From the NCBI GenBank assembly GCA_038329845.1, contig JBBQNJ010000054.1:1-34623 (forward strand): DNA of 34,623 nt, in the 5' to 3' direction. Each line of letters begins with the position of its first letter. The first letter of the stretch is position 1. Source of the DNA: JBBQNJ01 sp038329845 (GTDB taxonomy: Bacteria; Planctomycetota; Phycisphaerae; Tepidisphaerales; Tepidisphaeraceae). The position numbers and the translations under genes were made by a program. The notes under the pieces were generated by a model. That model saw only the letters and a program-made list of their open reading frames with translations, was not told the origin of the DNA and ran no database searches. Shown here piece by piece: positions 1-7,492 of this stretch.

Positions 1-99
1 TCCGGATGCGCGAGTTGAAAATCCGGGTTTATTGGCGAATAACACGGGTCGGACGTTGGCGGGGCGGGGAAAGTTTCGGCGGGCGCTATTTTTTTGAGT

Positions 100-157
100 C
101 GGTGATTAACTCACCGCCCGGGCAGGTCGATGAGTTTGACAAGCCCCGAAGGCTTGT
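100..157 (+). terminator. Paired short hairpins before the first gene
   Basis: Two inverted repeats lie here: CGGTGA/TCACCG (100-105 and 111-116, 5-base loop) and ACAAGCC/GGCTTGT (139-145 and 151-157, loop CCGAA). The second looks like a weak intrinsic terminator for a gene lying before the window, but only a short mixed T stretch follows, so the role is inferred. Confidence 0.3.
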
Positions 158-260
158 TGATTGGCCGGTCGGTCAGTCGGTCTGGTGGGCGAATCTTGTC
201 CGGTCTGTTTTGGGTCGGCGACCCGCGGGTTGCGGCCTGCGATCGGGCGAAAGGACTTTC

Positions 261-959
261 ATGGGACACGGGTATCTTCCCATCACCGACGCCGGGTTGC
301 TGGCGTGGACGAATAATTTTCTGCTTGGGATTCAGGACACGCCCACCGCGGTCGGATTGACCACGGTGCAGGTGTCGGCGTATGACCTTGCCTACAGCGA
401 GTGGCGCGACAAGCTGGCGGCTGCGGTCAATCCCTCCACGCGCGGCACGTTGACCGTCTTCGCCAAGAACGAGATCAAGAAGCAGATCATCTCGATCTCG
501 CGGGAATACGCCGCGATCGTGCAGGCGTTTCCGGGCACGACCGATGAACAGCGGGTGTCGCTGGGTCTGACCGTTCGCAAAAGTCCAGCGCCGATTCCCG
601 CCCCGGACTTCGCGCCGAGCATGGACATCGTGAGCGTGAACGGTCGCACGATCACCGTGCGCCTGCACGATGGCTCGCCCAATCGCGCCAAGCCCGCCGG
701 CGTGGCCGGGGCGACGGTGCTCAGCTACATCGGGCAGACCGCGCCGGATGAGATGGGCGGCTGGAAGTTCGAGGGCGGCACGACGCGCACGATGTTCGAG
801 GTCAGCTTTTCCCCCACGCTCGAGCCGGGAGCAACGGTCTGGCTGGCGGCGTTCTGGACGAACCCGCGGGAGAAGTCCGGCCCGGCCTGCACGCCCGTGA
901 GCGTGACCTTCGGCGCTGCGGCGCTGAACAAGAGCGGCACGCTGAAGCTGGCGGCTTGA
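261..959 (+). CDS. Hypothetical protein with a beta-rich C-terminal domain
   Basis: I do not recognise this 232-residue protein. The reading frame is open further upstream, but ATG at 261 is preferred because AAGGA lies five bases before it. The N-terminal half (about residues 1-115) is predicted helical and starts MGHGYLPITDAGLL. A Pro/Ala-rich linker (about 110-120, PAPIPAPDFAP) leads to a C-terminal half with alternating hydrophobic strands (ITVRLHDG, ATVLSYIG, TMFEVSFSP, ATVWLAAFW), which resembles a fibronectin- or Ig-like fold. There is no signal peptide or membrane segment. The layout of a helical region plus a sandwich domain recalls uncharacterised planctomycete proteins, but no function follows from it. 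The neighbour asd gives no clue. Confidence 0.75.
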   Translation: MGHGYLPITDAGLLAWTNNFLLGIQDTPTAVGLTTVQVSAYDLAYSEWRDKLAAAVNPSTRGTLTVFAKNEIKKQIISISREYAAIVQAFPGTTDEQRVSLGLTVRKSPAPIPAPDFAPSMDIVSVNGRTITVRLHDGSPNRAKPAGVAGATVLSYIGQTAPDEMGGWKFEGGTTRTMFEVSFSPTLEPGATVWLAAFWTNPREKSGPACTPVSVTFGAAALNKSGTLKLAA

Positions 960-989
960 AGTTCAGAAGAGTGGTTGGTTGCACGTTGT

Positions 990-1044
990 CAGTTGCCAGT
1001 GGGGGGTCGGGGGTGGAGGACACACCGCTTCTCACTGGCAACTG
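990..1044. repeat. 12-bp perfect inverted repeat CAGTTGCCAGTG/CACTGGCAACTG
   Basis: The arms are at 990-1001 and 1033-1044, with a 31-base spacer. A further AACTGGC occurs just downstream (about 1069-1076), so the core is repeated. The composition and reiterated AACTGGC core suggest an interspersed intergenic repeat rather than a terminator, because no T tract follows. No copy elsewhere in this window was noticed. Confidence 0.5.
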
Positions 1045-1163
1045 GCAGCTTTCGCTCTGCAACTGGCGCTCTGGTCGCCGGTGGCACTCTGCCGCGACTC
1101 CCGGCAAAAGTGGGGATGGCTCAGTTCCATGCCGACTTGAATCCGCTTGGAGGCCGAGCGATA

Positions 1164-1256
1164 ATGTCGAAGAAGACGATGATGCACACGATCCGGACTG
1201 TTGCCGACACGACCGCGGTGCCGAAAGGCAAAGCGGGCACGACGATGAAGCGATGA
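1164..1256 (+). CDS. Candidate 30-residue basic peptide
   Basis: An ATG at 1164 has GGAGG at 1149-1153, ten bases upstream. It opens a 30-codon frame ending in TGA at 1254-1256. The peptide begins MSKKTMMHTIRT, is rich in Lys, Thr and Met, and ends TTMKR. It has no membrane segment. The strong ribosome binding site in an otherwise empty leader before asd is the only support. It could be a leader peptide, a small unannotated protein, or chance. Confidence 0.25.
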   Translation: MSKKTMMHTIRTVADTTAVPKGKAGTTMKR

Positions 1257-1421
1257 GCTTCGACGCCGGGGCCGCGTTGCCGCGGAGGCGAGCGAGGCGC
1301 TCGGGCGAGAGGATGGATCGCGGGCATCGTCTTTTTTTCCCGGGCGGACCGTCGCGATGTGTCGGCGTAGGCATATCCGGCGATCGTCGCCGCGTTATCG
1401 ACGCCTTTGGAGACTGCTTCC

Positions 1422-2426
1422 ATGTCCTGCAATGTCGCCATCGTCGGCGCCACCGGCGCGGTGGGCCAGGAATTCCTGACCGTTCTCGCCGAGCGCAACT
1501 TCCCGCTCACCGGCCTGAAACTGCTCGCCTCGGCCCGCAGCGCCGGGAAGAAAGCGACGTTCAAGGGGCGCGAGTACATCATCGAGGAACTCACCGCCGA
1601 TAGTTTCAAGGACATCCGTTTCGCGTTTTTCTCCGCCGGCGGGTCGATCTCCAAGGAGTTCGCCCCGGCGGCGGTGAAGGCCGGAGCGGTGGTGATCGAC
1701 AACACCAGCGCGTTTCGCATGAAGGAAGGCGTTCCGCTGGTGGTGCCGGAAGTGAACCCCGAGGCGATCCGCAAGCACAACGGGCTGATCGCCAATCCGA
1801 ATTGCTCGACGATCATCATGAACGTGCCGACTTGGCCGCTGCACCAGGTCAATCGCATCAAGCGGATTGTCGTCAGCACCTACCAGGCCGTCAGCGGCGC
1901 CGGGGCGTGGGGGCTGTGGGAACTCGAGGCGCAGATCAAGGCCCATGCCGCCGGGGATGTGATCAAGAAGGAGAAGTTCCCGCACCAGATCGTCAACAAT
2001 ATCTTCAGCCACAACTCGAAGGTGGACCCGGTGAGCGGGTACAACGAAGAGGAGCTAAAGATGATGCGGGAGACGCGGAAGATTTTCGGAGATGCGAAAA
2101 TCGCGGTGACGGCGACCTGCGTTCGGGTGCCGGTACCGCGGGCCCATTGCGAGAGCCTGAACATCGAGTTCGAGCGTCCGATGACGCCGGAGAAAGTGCG
2201 GGAAATTCTCGCCACCGCTCCGGGCGTGACGATCGTGGACGACGCCGAGTCGAATCATTTCCCCATGCCGATGGAGGCCAGCGGGCAGGACAACGTGCTG
2301 GTCGGGCGAATCCGCCAGGACCTCAGCCGCGATGATGGCCGCGGGATCGAACTGTTCGTCGCCGGAGATCAGATCCGCAAGGGCGCCGCCAGCAACGCCG
2401 TGCAGATCGCCGAAAAAATGCTGTAG
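1422..2426 (+). CDS. asd: Aspartate-semialdehyde dehydrogenase
   Basis: It catalyses NADPH-dependent reduction of L-aspartyl-4-phosphate to aspartate semialdehyde, the branch point to lysine/diaminopimelate, threonine and methionine, in the cytoplasm. The 334-residue product has the N-terminal dinucleotide-binding motif GATGAVG (about residues 9-15), the active-site cysteine in NPNCST (Cys128), and the substrate-binding/catalytic histidine in RVPVPRAHCE (His242). Length matches the family. ATG 1422 is chosen over an in-frame TTG at 1407 because GGAG (1409-1412) is correctly spaced before it and the protein then starts MSCNVAIVGATG. The gene stands alone, and the next gene begins 140 bases downstream after a repeat. 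The call is secure. Confidence 0.97.
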   Translation: MSCNVAIVGATGAVGQEFLTVLAERNFPLTGLKLLASARSAGKKATFKGREYIIEELTADSFKDIRFAFFSAGGSISKEFAPAAVKAGAVVIDNTSAFRMKEGVPLVVPEVNPEAIRKHNGLIANPNCSTIIMNVPTWPLHQVNRIKRIVVSTYQAVSGAGAWGLWELEAQIKAHAAGDVIKKEKFPHQIVNNIFSHNSKVDPVSGYNEEELKMMRETRKIFGDAKIAVTATCVRVPVPRAHCESLNIEFERPMTPEKVREILATAPGVTIVDDAESNHFPMPMEASGQDNVLVGRIRQDLSRDDGRGIELFVAGDQIRKGAASNAVQIAEKML

Positions 2427-2440
2427 ATTGCCCACGAACG

Positions 2441-2478
2441 AAAAGAACGGACCCGGCGAAAGAAAAGAACGGACCCGG
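2441..2478. repeat. Tandem duplication of AAAAGAACGGACCCGG
   Basis: Two exact 16-bp copies lie at 2441-2456 and 2463-2478 (22-bp period, linker CGAAAG). The unit resembles, on the opposite strand, the CCCCGTTCTTCTTT repeats at 25286-25329 (AAAGAAGAACGGGG), so it may be a diverged member of the same repeat family. It lies directly between asd and the ATPase islet. Confidence 0.6.
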
Positions 2479-2566
2479 TGTTTGCTCGAATTGCAGCGAC
2501 CCTGTCCTGACCGGACGTAAGGGGCGCTGGCTCGCCCGACTCGCCGTCCTTCGGAAATCCCTGGCG

Positions 2567-3454
2567 GTGAAATCCGTGGTCTGGCCCGTGTTTCGACCTA
2601 AATCTCGATCCCAAGTCCTCATCACGCCGACTGCGGTCGATTTTGAGTTGGGAGATGAGTACCGGTCTGTCATGGCATTGCTTGGTCGGATCCAGCTCAC
2701 CGGGGGGACACCGCGGGATCAGTGCATTGATCTGTCGCATTGCAAGTACATTGGGCCGGCCGCCGCCGCCATCCCGATGTCGAACAGCCTCGCGGCCGAG
2801 CATGCCGGTTACAAGTACTCCGTCATTTTCCCTGCCTCGGGGAAGAGCGAGTCCTTCGCCTGCTTCGCGGGGCTTCTTCGTCATTTCGGGGTGGCCGACC
2901 TTCCGCCAGCGAATCATCCGCGGAATGTGACCGTTCCGCTGACCACTGTTCAGCATCCGACATGGGGAGCTGAAGACCCCGTCATCAACCTCGCGCGGAG
3001 ATTGGCGACGCTGAACGAAGACGATGAGTTGTATCCGCGAAATTCGCTCCTCGAGTTGATACAGAACGTTGACGACCATTCGCGCAGCCCATTCGGTGCG
3101 ATCTATTGCGCCAGATTTCTCAACAAAGTGAACACAATTCGCGTTGCCTTGGTTGACCGTGGAGTCGGGATTGCCAGCACGCCGCGGTCGGTTCATCCCC
3201 AGGTGAGAGACGCCGAGCACGCCCTGGAACTGGTTGTCAGAGGCGGCATCACCCGTAGATCCGGTAGACATAACGCGGGCGTGGGGATATGCAACCTCCG
3301 AAACCAGGTGACCCGGCAACTTCACGGAGAGATCGTCGTCGTTACGGAGGACGGCGTCGCCTATGGTGATCGGGGAGGCAACCTTCGGACTTGCCCTCTG
3401 GGGACCCGGTTTGGAGGAACGGGAGTGTTTTTCACGGTGCCGGTCGCCCGATGA
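2567..3454 (+). CDS. STAS-like domain fused to GHKL (HATPase_c) ATP-binding domain
   Basis: The product has 295 residues if translation starts at GTG 2567; the exact start is uncertain because the ribosome binding site is weak. Residues about 15-115 look STAS-like (strand CIDLSHCKYIG, helix SNSLAAEHAG, strand YKYSVIFP). Residues about 130-295 carry GHKL ATPase boxes: the N box with Glu163, Asn167 and His171 (ELIQNVDDHS), the G1 box DRGVGI (197-202), a G2-like GVGICNLRN (238-246), and a final GTGVFFTVP (284-292). There is no histidine-kinase dimerisation domain, so it resembles anti-sigma-factor-type serine kinases (SpoIIAB/RsbW/RsbT style) rather than a sensor kinase. The stop overlaps the next ATG by ATGA, implying coupling with a STAS-like partner. 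Partner switching is an inference; the target is unknown. Confidence 0.8.
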   Translation: MKSVVWPVFRPKSRSQVLITPTAVDFELGDEYRSVMALLGRIQLTGGTPRDQCIDLSHCKYIGPAAAAIPMSNSLAAEHAGYKYSVIFPASGKSESFACFAGLLRHFGVADLPPANHPRNVTVPLTTVQHPTWGAEDPVINLARRLATLNEDDELYPRNSLLELIQNVDDHSRSPFGAIYCARFLNKVNTIRVALVDRGVGIASTPRSVHPQVRDAEHALELVVRGGITRRSGRHNAGVGICNLRNQVTRQLHGEIVVVTEDGVAYGDRGGNLRTCPLGTRFGGTGVFFTVPVAR

Positions 3455-3705
3455 TCCACTCGACGCCTAGAATACTCCAGGCAATATCGATCATGCTGGA
3501 CGCGGCCGATTTCATCGATCCTCAAGGACAGGTTCCTGGCGGGCAACGGCTCGCTCAGGCAGTCGTTGGTCTGTTGGAAGAGCATGGTGACGTGCGGGTG
3601 TCATTTAAGAAGATGCCCCCGCTTTCCTCCAGCTACTTCAACATCGTGTTGCTCACCCTTGCCGAGAAGGTCGGTTGGGAACGAACCGCGCGCATTCCAT
3701 TTTAG
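3451..3705 (+). CDS. STAS-like (DUF4325-type) protein, truncated by TAG
   Basis: This 84-residue frame starts at the ATG of an ATGA overlap with the ATPase gene, so the pair is translationally coupled. It contains the characteristic central PPLSSSYFNIVLLTLAEKVG segment (Ser-Ser-Ser/aromatic, then a helix) of small STAS-like DUF4325 proteins, which usually accompany GHKL ATPases. Normal relatives run on for a further strand and helix after this point. Here the frame meets TAG at 3703-3705 and then continues open for 24 plausible codons to TAA at 3778-3780 (separate entry). The annotated product therefore lacks the family's C-terminus. It could be a recent nonsense mutation, a sequencing error, or a read-through product of about 109 residues. 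Confidence 0.65.
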   Translation: MIHSTPRILQAISIMLDAADFIDPQGQVPGGQRLAQAVVGLLEEHGDVRVSFKKMPPLSSSYFNIVLLTLAEKVGWERTARIPF

Positions 3706-3780
3706 TTCAGTTCTCAAGCTCAGAGCGGCATCTTCCAGCTCTCATTCGATGCCGTCGCCCACCAGTTGGCCTCACGGTAA
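3703..3780 (+). other. In-frame continuation after amber codon of the STAS-like gene
   Basis: In the same frame as 3451-3705, after TAG, the sequence encodes 24 residues beginning FSSQAQSGIFQLSF and ending VAHQLASR before TAA. The hydrophobic spacing fits the last strand and helix expected for a DUF4325 domain. A single base change at the TAG would restore a full-length protein. Confidence 0.55.
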
Positions 3781-3917
3781 TAGGCACCGATTCGAAACCT
3801 CCTCCCGGACGTCAAGAAACATCCGTTCGATCGGCCTTAGGGAATAGCCACGGCTCATCCAAATCGGGCGTTTAGCGCGTAATGTTGAAGGGAACGCCAT
3901 ACGTAAGAGCCCAGTCC
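3781..3917. other. Noncoding gap between the ATPase islet and the pseudopilin-like gene
   Basis: No credible gene is visible. A 6-bp inverted repeat CGTAAG/CTTACG (3902-3907 and 3917-3922) overlaps the stop codon of the minus-strand pseudopilin-like gene. It is too short to call a terminator. Confidence 0.3.
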
Positions 3918-4754
3918 TTACGGATACTCCGACGCATAGATGGCGCGGAAAGGCAGGCCGAACCAGGTTTGCTCGATCGGTTGGTGGATGGCCTGGAAAT
4001 ACCCGGCGATGTCGGAGTAGGTCTTTCCCTCGGCGTGACCGTCGAGGAAACCGTAGCTGGCATAATACTCGCTGACGGCGCCGGAATAGATGTCGGCGCC
4101 GCGGTGGGAGTGATAGGTGCTGCTGCGATCGTGGAACAGCACGATCTCGCTGGCGGACTGGCGGGTGACGGTGTTGGCCTGTCCGATTTTCAATCCCGAT
4201 ACGTTTCGCACCGCCCAGGCGGGAAGACGATAGTATCCGGCGATCGGTGCGGGGATGCCGCCGGCCAGCATCGCCGGAACCATTTCTTTTCCGGCCTGGT
4301 AATTGTAATTGGGCATGAATACGTTGCCGGCGATTGTGCCGCTGTAGGGATCGGCGCCGGTGAAGATGAACGTCGATTCATCGGCACTGGGGCAGCGCCA
4401 CACTTTCGGGTCGTCGCCGAGATATTTCGCAAGCAGTTGCCCGATGCTTGGCAGCACGTAGGTATTCGGACCGACGACGGACCACGCCGGCAATCCCACC
4501 GCCGCCGGGCAGATCGGACTTTCCATCGAGTTGGCGCTGGCCGCTTCGGGCAGGTACTGGCGATTCTCGTCCAGGTACATCATGGCCGCCGCGGTGAGCT
4601 GGCGGACGTTGCTCAGGCACGCCGTCCGCTTGGCCTGCTCGCGGGCCTTATTCAGCGCCGGTAGAAGCAGTCCAATCAGCAGAGCGATAATCCCGATCAC
4701 AACGAGGATCTCGACCAAGGTAAAAGCGCGGGGTTGGATTCGTCTTAAGGTCAT
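3918..4754 (-). CDS. Prepilin-type N-terminal cleavage/methylation protein (type II pseudopilin-like)
   Basis: The 278-residue product starts at ATG 4754 (AAGGA five bases upstream on the minus strand), giving MTLRRIQPRAFTLVEILVV. This is a class III signal: short basic leader, cleavage before Phe with Glu at +5 (A|FTLVE), then a hydrophobic helix. The rest is a large C-terminal domain with a conserved late segment FLDGHAEGKTY (about residues 236-246), the xDG-type hallmark of the large planctomycete and Lentisphaerae pseudopilin families. It is likely a membrane or periplasmic protein processed by a type IV prepilin peptidase. It stands alone, with a divergent promoter region towards the GT39 gene. 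Function beyond this family is unknown; these proteins occur in many copies per genome. Confidence 0.88.
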   Translation of the reverse strand: MTLRRIQPRAFTLVEILVVIGIIALLIGLLLPALNKAREQAKRTACLSNVRQLTAAAMMYLDENRQYLPEAASANSMESPICPAAVGLPAWSVVGPNTYVLPSIGQLLAKYLGDDPKVWRCPSADESTFIFTGADPYSGTIAGNVFMPNYNYQAGKEMVPAMLAGGIPAPIAGYYRLPAWAVRNVSGLKIGQANTVTRQSASEIVLFHDRSSTYHSHRGADIYSGAVSEYYASYGFLDGHAEGKTYSDIAGYFQAIHQPIEQTWFGLPFRAIYASEYP

Positions 4755-4900
4755 GTCGTTCCTTTGCCGTCCTATTATGCGGATTTGTTCGCGGATGGGT
4801 AGTCCCCGGATCGTAAACGGCATCCATCGAGGGTGGAATCAGCGCCCCGCCGGGATCAAGGCGCCGTTGACGCGCTCGCCGTGCCGGTCAGAATCAAGAA

Positions 4901-6571
4901 ATGGGCGCAGTGCAATCCGCGGGCCTGGAATTGTCCTGGACGCAGCGGCAACTGGTCCAGCGCCGGCGCTGGCTGGCGGGATTGGCGCTGGGGCTGCTGC
5001 TGCTGACATTCAACGGGTACTGGCGGATCGGTCGAGACAGCGCGATCTATCGCGGATTGGCCCGCAGCCTGGCCGACGGGGAGGGATACGAGTTTCTCAG
5101 CTACGGCGACCAGATCTATCCCGGATTGCCGCTGCTGTTGGCGGGGATCGAGCGATTCGCCGGCGGGCAGACCCTGCGTCCCATCGCAGCCGTGGCGGCG
5201 ATCGCGCTGTGCGGGGCCGCGTGCGTGGCGCTGAGCTATCTTCTGATCCGCAGCGCTTTTCCCGATCAGCTCTGGCTTGCCGCGGCGGTGGCGTCGGGCG
5301 TGTCGATCAACGCCTGGTTCCTAAGGCAGTCGCAGGAGCTGATGACCGATGTTCCATTTCTGCTGGGGGTCTTGCTCACGCTGATCGGGCATCAACGATT
5401 GATCGCCAGCGACAGGCCGCATCGACGGCGGCGCTTCGGTGCCGTGGCGATCCTGGGGATGGGCCTTCTCATCGCCGCGAGCATGCGCCCCACGTTTCTG
5501 GTGCTGGCGGCGGCGCTAGGCATCACAAGCCTGATCGGCGTGATCCGCCGGCGCGACCGGGTCGGCCATGCTTGGGCGATCGCAATTCTGGCCGTGGTCA
5601 TGGCAATCGCGTGGGGGACCGATCCCCGCACGCGGGGGTTCTCGCCGTTGGGCGGGCGCTATGAGCGAGAAGCGTTGCGACTGCTTCGACATGCCCCATC
5701 GATCATCCGCATCGAGGCAGTCGAGGCCCTGACTCGCCACCTACCCGACGCCGTCATGGGTGGATCGTTCAACACTTCACTGGGCCTGGCGCTATCGGCG
5801 ATGCTACTCACCGGCAGCCTGATGCTGATGCGACGACATCCCCTCTGGGGCTGGCTGGTGATCGGGACGATGCTGGCCACGGTGCTGCAAAGCACCACCC
5901 CGCGCTATTACTTGATGATTCTGCCGATCCTGCTGTGCGGCTGGTTCTGCCTGGCCGACGCCGCGGCGAGCCGATTGGCCAGCGGCGTCTGGCGCGAGGC
6001 GGTGCTGATCGTGGCGTTGTCGCTGGTGGTGGTGTCGAACCTGGGCAAGGTTGTACCGCTGATCCGCGAGCAGCGGGCCGGTGATTTCTTCCGGACGTAC
6101 GACAACGGGCGATATCCGCTTTATTTCAAGCTCGCCGAACTGATCCGGCAGCGCATCGCACCGCAAGGGGTTGTCATCGCGCCGCGGGGAACGATCGTGG
6201 CGTATCTGAGCGGGCGCCGGGTGATCACCGACCGCGATCTTTCCGACCTGGCGGCCGTGGGCGGTTATCCGCGGGCGCTGCGCCGGCTGGGTGTCACGCA
6301 CGCGGTCTACCCGCCGAAATGGTATGAACATGAGCGGTGGCTGAAAAAACTCCTCGAGCGAGAGGGGGTTGTGCCGGTGCGATTCGCCGGTCGGGTGCGC
6401 GACCGCAACGCTCGTGAGTTTACCGTGGCCGAACTGGCTCGGGTGCGGATCCTCTCACCGCAAGAAGACTGGCGGAATGAGCCGGTCAGACCGTGGCCGG
6501 GTCTGAAGAATTATCTGGCGGCGGCGTCCCGTCCGCCGGCGTCGCGCCCGGTTCACTCACCCGGGACCTGA
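4901..6571 (+). CDS. GT39-type (PMT/ArnT-like) polytopic glycosyltransferase
   Basis: A 556-residue integral membrane protein. After a basic N-terminus comes the first membrane helix (about residues 25-40), then the loop motif GRDSAIYRGLARSLADGEGY, with Asp46 in the position of the catalytic acidic residue of GT-C enzymes. About ten hydrophobic segments follow up to residue about 375, then a soluble C-terminal domain of about 180 residues. Family members transfer sugars from polyprenyl-phosphate donors to protein or lipid on the periplasmic face. ATG 4901 has only a weak AAGAA upstream. The last 86 bases overlap the 3' end of truA on the opposite strand. Acceptor and donor are not predictable. 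Confidence 0.82.
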   Translation: MGAVQSAGLELSWTQRQLVQRRRWLAGLALGLLLLTFNGYWRIGRDSAIYRGLARSLADGEGYEFLSYGDQIYPGLPLLLAGIERFAGGQTLRPIAAVAAIALCGAACVALSYLLIRSAFPDQLWLAAAVASGVSINAWFLRQSQELMTDVPFLLGVLLTLIGHQRLIASDRPHRRRRFGAVAILGMGLLIAASMRPTFLVLAAALGITSLIGVIRRRDRVGHAWAIAILAVVMAIAWGTDPRTRGFSPLGGRYEREALRLLRHAPSIIRIEAVEALTRHLPDAVMGGSFNTSLGLALSAMLLTGSLMLMRRHPLWGWLVIGTMLATVLQSTTPRYYLMILPILLCGWFCLADAAASRLASGVWREAVLIVALSLVVVSNLGKVVPLIREQRAGDFFRTYDNGRYPLYFKLAELIRQRIAPQGVVIAPRGTIVAYLSGRRVITDRDLSDLAAVGGYPRALRRLGVTHAVYPPKWYEHERWLKKLLEREGVVPVRFAGRVRDRNAREFTVAELARVRILSPQEDWRNEPVRPWPGLKNYLAAASRPPASRPVHSPGT

Positions 6572-7337
6572 TCCATTGCAGGTAGAGTCCCTGGGGTGGT
6601 GCGGTGCGGCCGGCGCGGCGGCGGTCCTTGCTCGCCAGCATCGCCGCCACCTCCTCGGGCGCACGACGATGCTCAGCGACTTCGACCAGCGTGCCGACCA
6701 TGATCCGCACCATGTTCCAGAGGAATCCGGTTCCCTCGACCGCGATAATCAACTTGGGAGCGCGGAAGCAGACCGAGCAGTCCAAGACGGTTCGGACGGT
6801 GTTTTCCCGCCCGTGGCCGACCTTGGCGAAGGCCGCGAAATCATGGGTTCCGACGAACTCACCGGCCGCGCGGGCCATGGCCGCGGTATCCAGCGACTGC
6901 CAGCGGTGCCAAACGAGGTCGGCGAACAACACCGGGCGCAGCGGCGCATGCCAGATCAAATATTGATATCGCTTGGAAATCGTCGAGCCGATGGCGCTGA
7001 AGTCATCGGGCACCGGGTCGATGGCGCGAATCACGATGTCGTCGGGAAGCCGCGAATTGACCGCCCGCAGCAGTCCATGCGGAGGAATCCGCGTGCAATC
7101 GGTGTCGAAGTGGGCGACCTGTCCCTTGGCATGGACGCCCGCGTCCGTGCGGGATGAGCCGACGAGATTGATCGGATGTTTCACGACGGCGATGATCGCG
7201 CGGCGAAGCGATTCCTGGACTGTGGGAATCCCGTGCCCCGGCGCGGGCGCCGGGCCTTTGTACAGGGCGTTGGCGTACTGGTGCTGCCAGCCGTGATAAC
7301 GCGTCCCGCGATAGGCGATGGTCAGACGATAACGCAT
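6486..7337 (-). CDS. truA: tRNA pseudouridine(38-40) synthase
   Basis: It isomerises uridines 38-40 in the tRNA anticodon stem-loop. The 283-residue protein begins MRYRLTIAYRGTRYHGWQ, typical of TruA, with the catalytic aspartate in SSRTDAGVHA (Asp65). Later motifs also fit: KRYQYLI, HDFAAFAKVG, TGFLWNMVRIMVGTL. An insertion of about 15 residues (YANALYKGPAPAPGHG, about 21-36) lies between the first strand and the helix that usually follow closely. The C-terminus has a Pro/Asp-rich tail that accounts for the 86-base overlap with the convergent GT39 gene. ATG 7337 matches the family N-terminus, though no clear Shine-Dalgarno precedes it. Confidence 0.95.
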   Translation of the reverse strand: MRYRLTIAYRGTRYHGWQHQYANALYKGPAPAPGHGIPTVQESLRRAIIAVVKHPINLVGSSRTDAGVHAKGQVAHFDTDCTRIPPHGLLRAVNSRLPDDIVIRAIDPVPDDFSAIGSTISKRYQYLIWHAPLRPVLFADLVWHRWQSLDTAAMARAAGEFVGTHDFAAFAKVGHGRENTVRTVLDCSVCFRAPKLIIAVEGTGFLWNMVRIMVGTLVEVAEHRRAPEEVAAMLASKDRRRAGRTAPPQGLYLQWIRSRVSEPGATPADGTPPPDNSSDPATV

Positions 7338-7410
7338 GGCGGTGGCGGCTCGATAATCCCCGCGCCACGGGGTTCGGCGATCGGCCGCTTGAAGGTGGGT
7401 CGATTGAACT

Positions 7411-7432
7411 GAAATTTCGGATTTCAAATTCG
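7411..7432. repeat. AT-rich GAAATTT/AAATTC imperfect palindrome
   Basis: Within the 155-bp gap between the deacetylase and truA, an AT-rich island holds GAAATTTCGGATTTC followed by AAATTCGGG. The alternating GAAATTT motif resembles short intergenic repeats seen in many environmental genomes. No function is evident; it may contribute to the truA promoter on the minus strand. Confidence 0.3.
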
Positions 7433-7492
7433 GGTTCTTATTGCGCCAGCGCCGATCCGATGGCGGGTTCGAGGCCCAATCGACACACCCCA

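Larger units (their letters stand above)
960..1421. other. 462-bp gene-poor leader upstream of asd
   Basis: No long gene fits here. The stretch holds a 12-bp inverted repeat (990-1001 and 1033-1044), a 30-codon candidate ORF with a good ribosome binding site (1164-1256), and a run of seven T at 1332-1338 that is not preceded by a strong stem. The asd Shine-Dalgarno GGAG is at 1409-1412. No clear sigma70 promoter was found by eye. Confidence 0.5.

Noticed and set aside
2567..3454. Sensor histidine kinase
   Set aside because: The GHKL boxes are present but there is no DHp helix with a phospho-accepting His, no sensor or membrane segment, and the N-terminal domain is STAS-like.
2567..3780. Known anti-phage defence system
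   Set aside because: No effector domain (nuclease, protease, toxin) or defence neighbours were seen. Calling it defence would go beyond the sequence.
3902..3922. Terminator of the pseudopilin-like gene
   Set aside because: Only a 6-bp CGTAAG/CTTACG repeat overlapping the stop codon, with no T tract.
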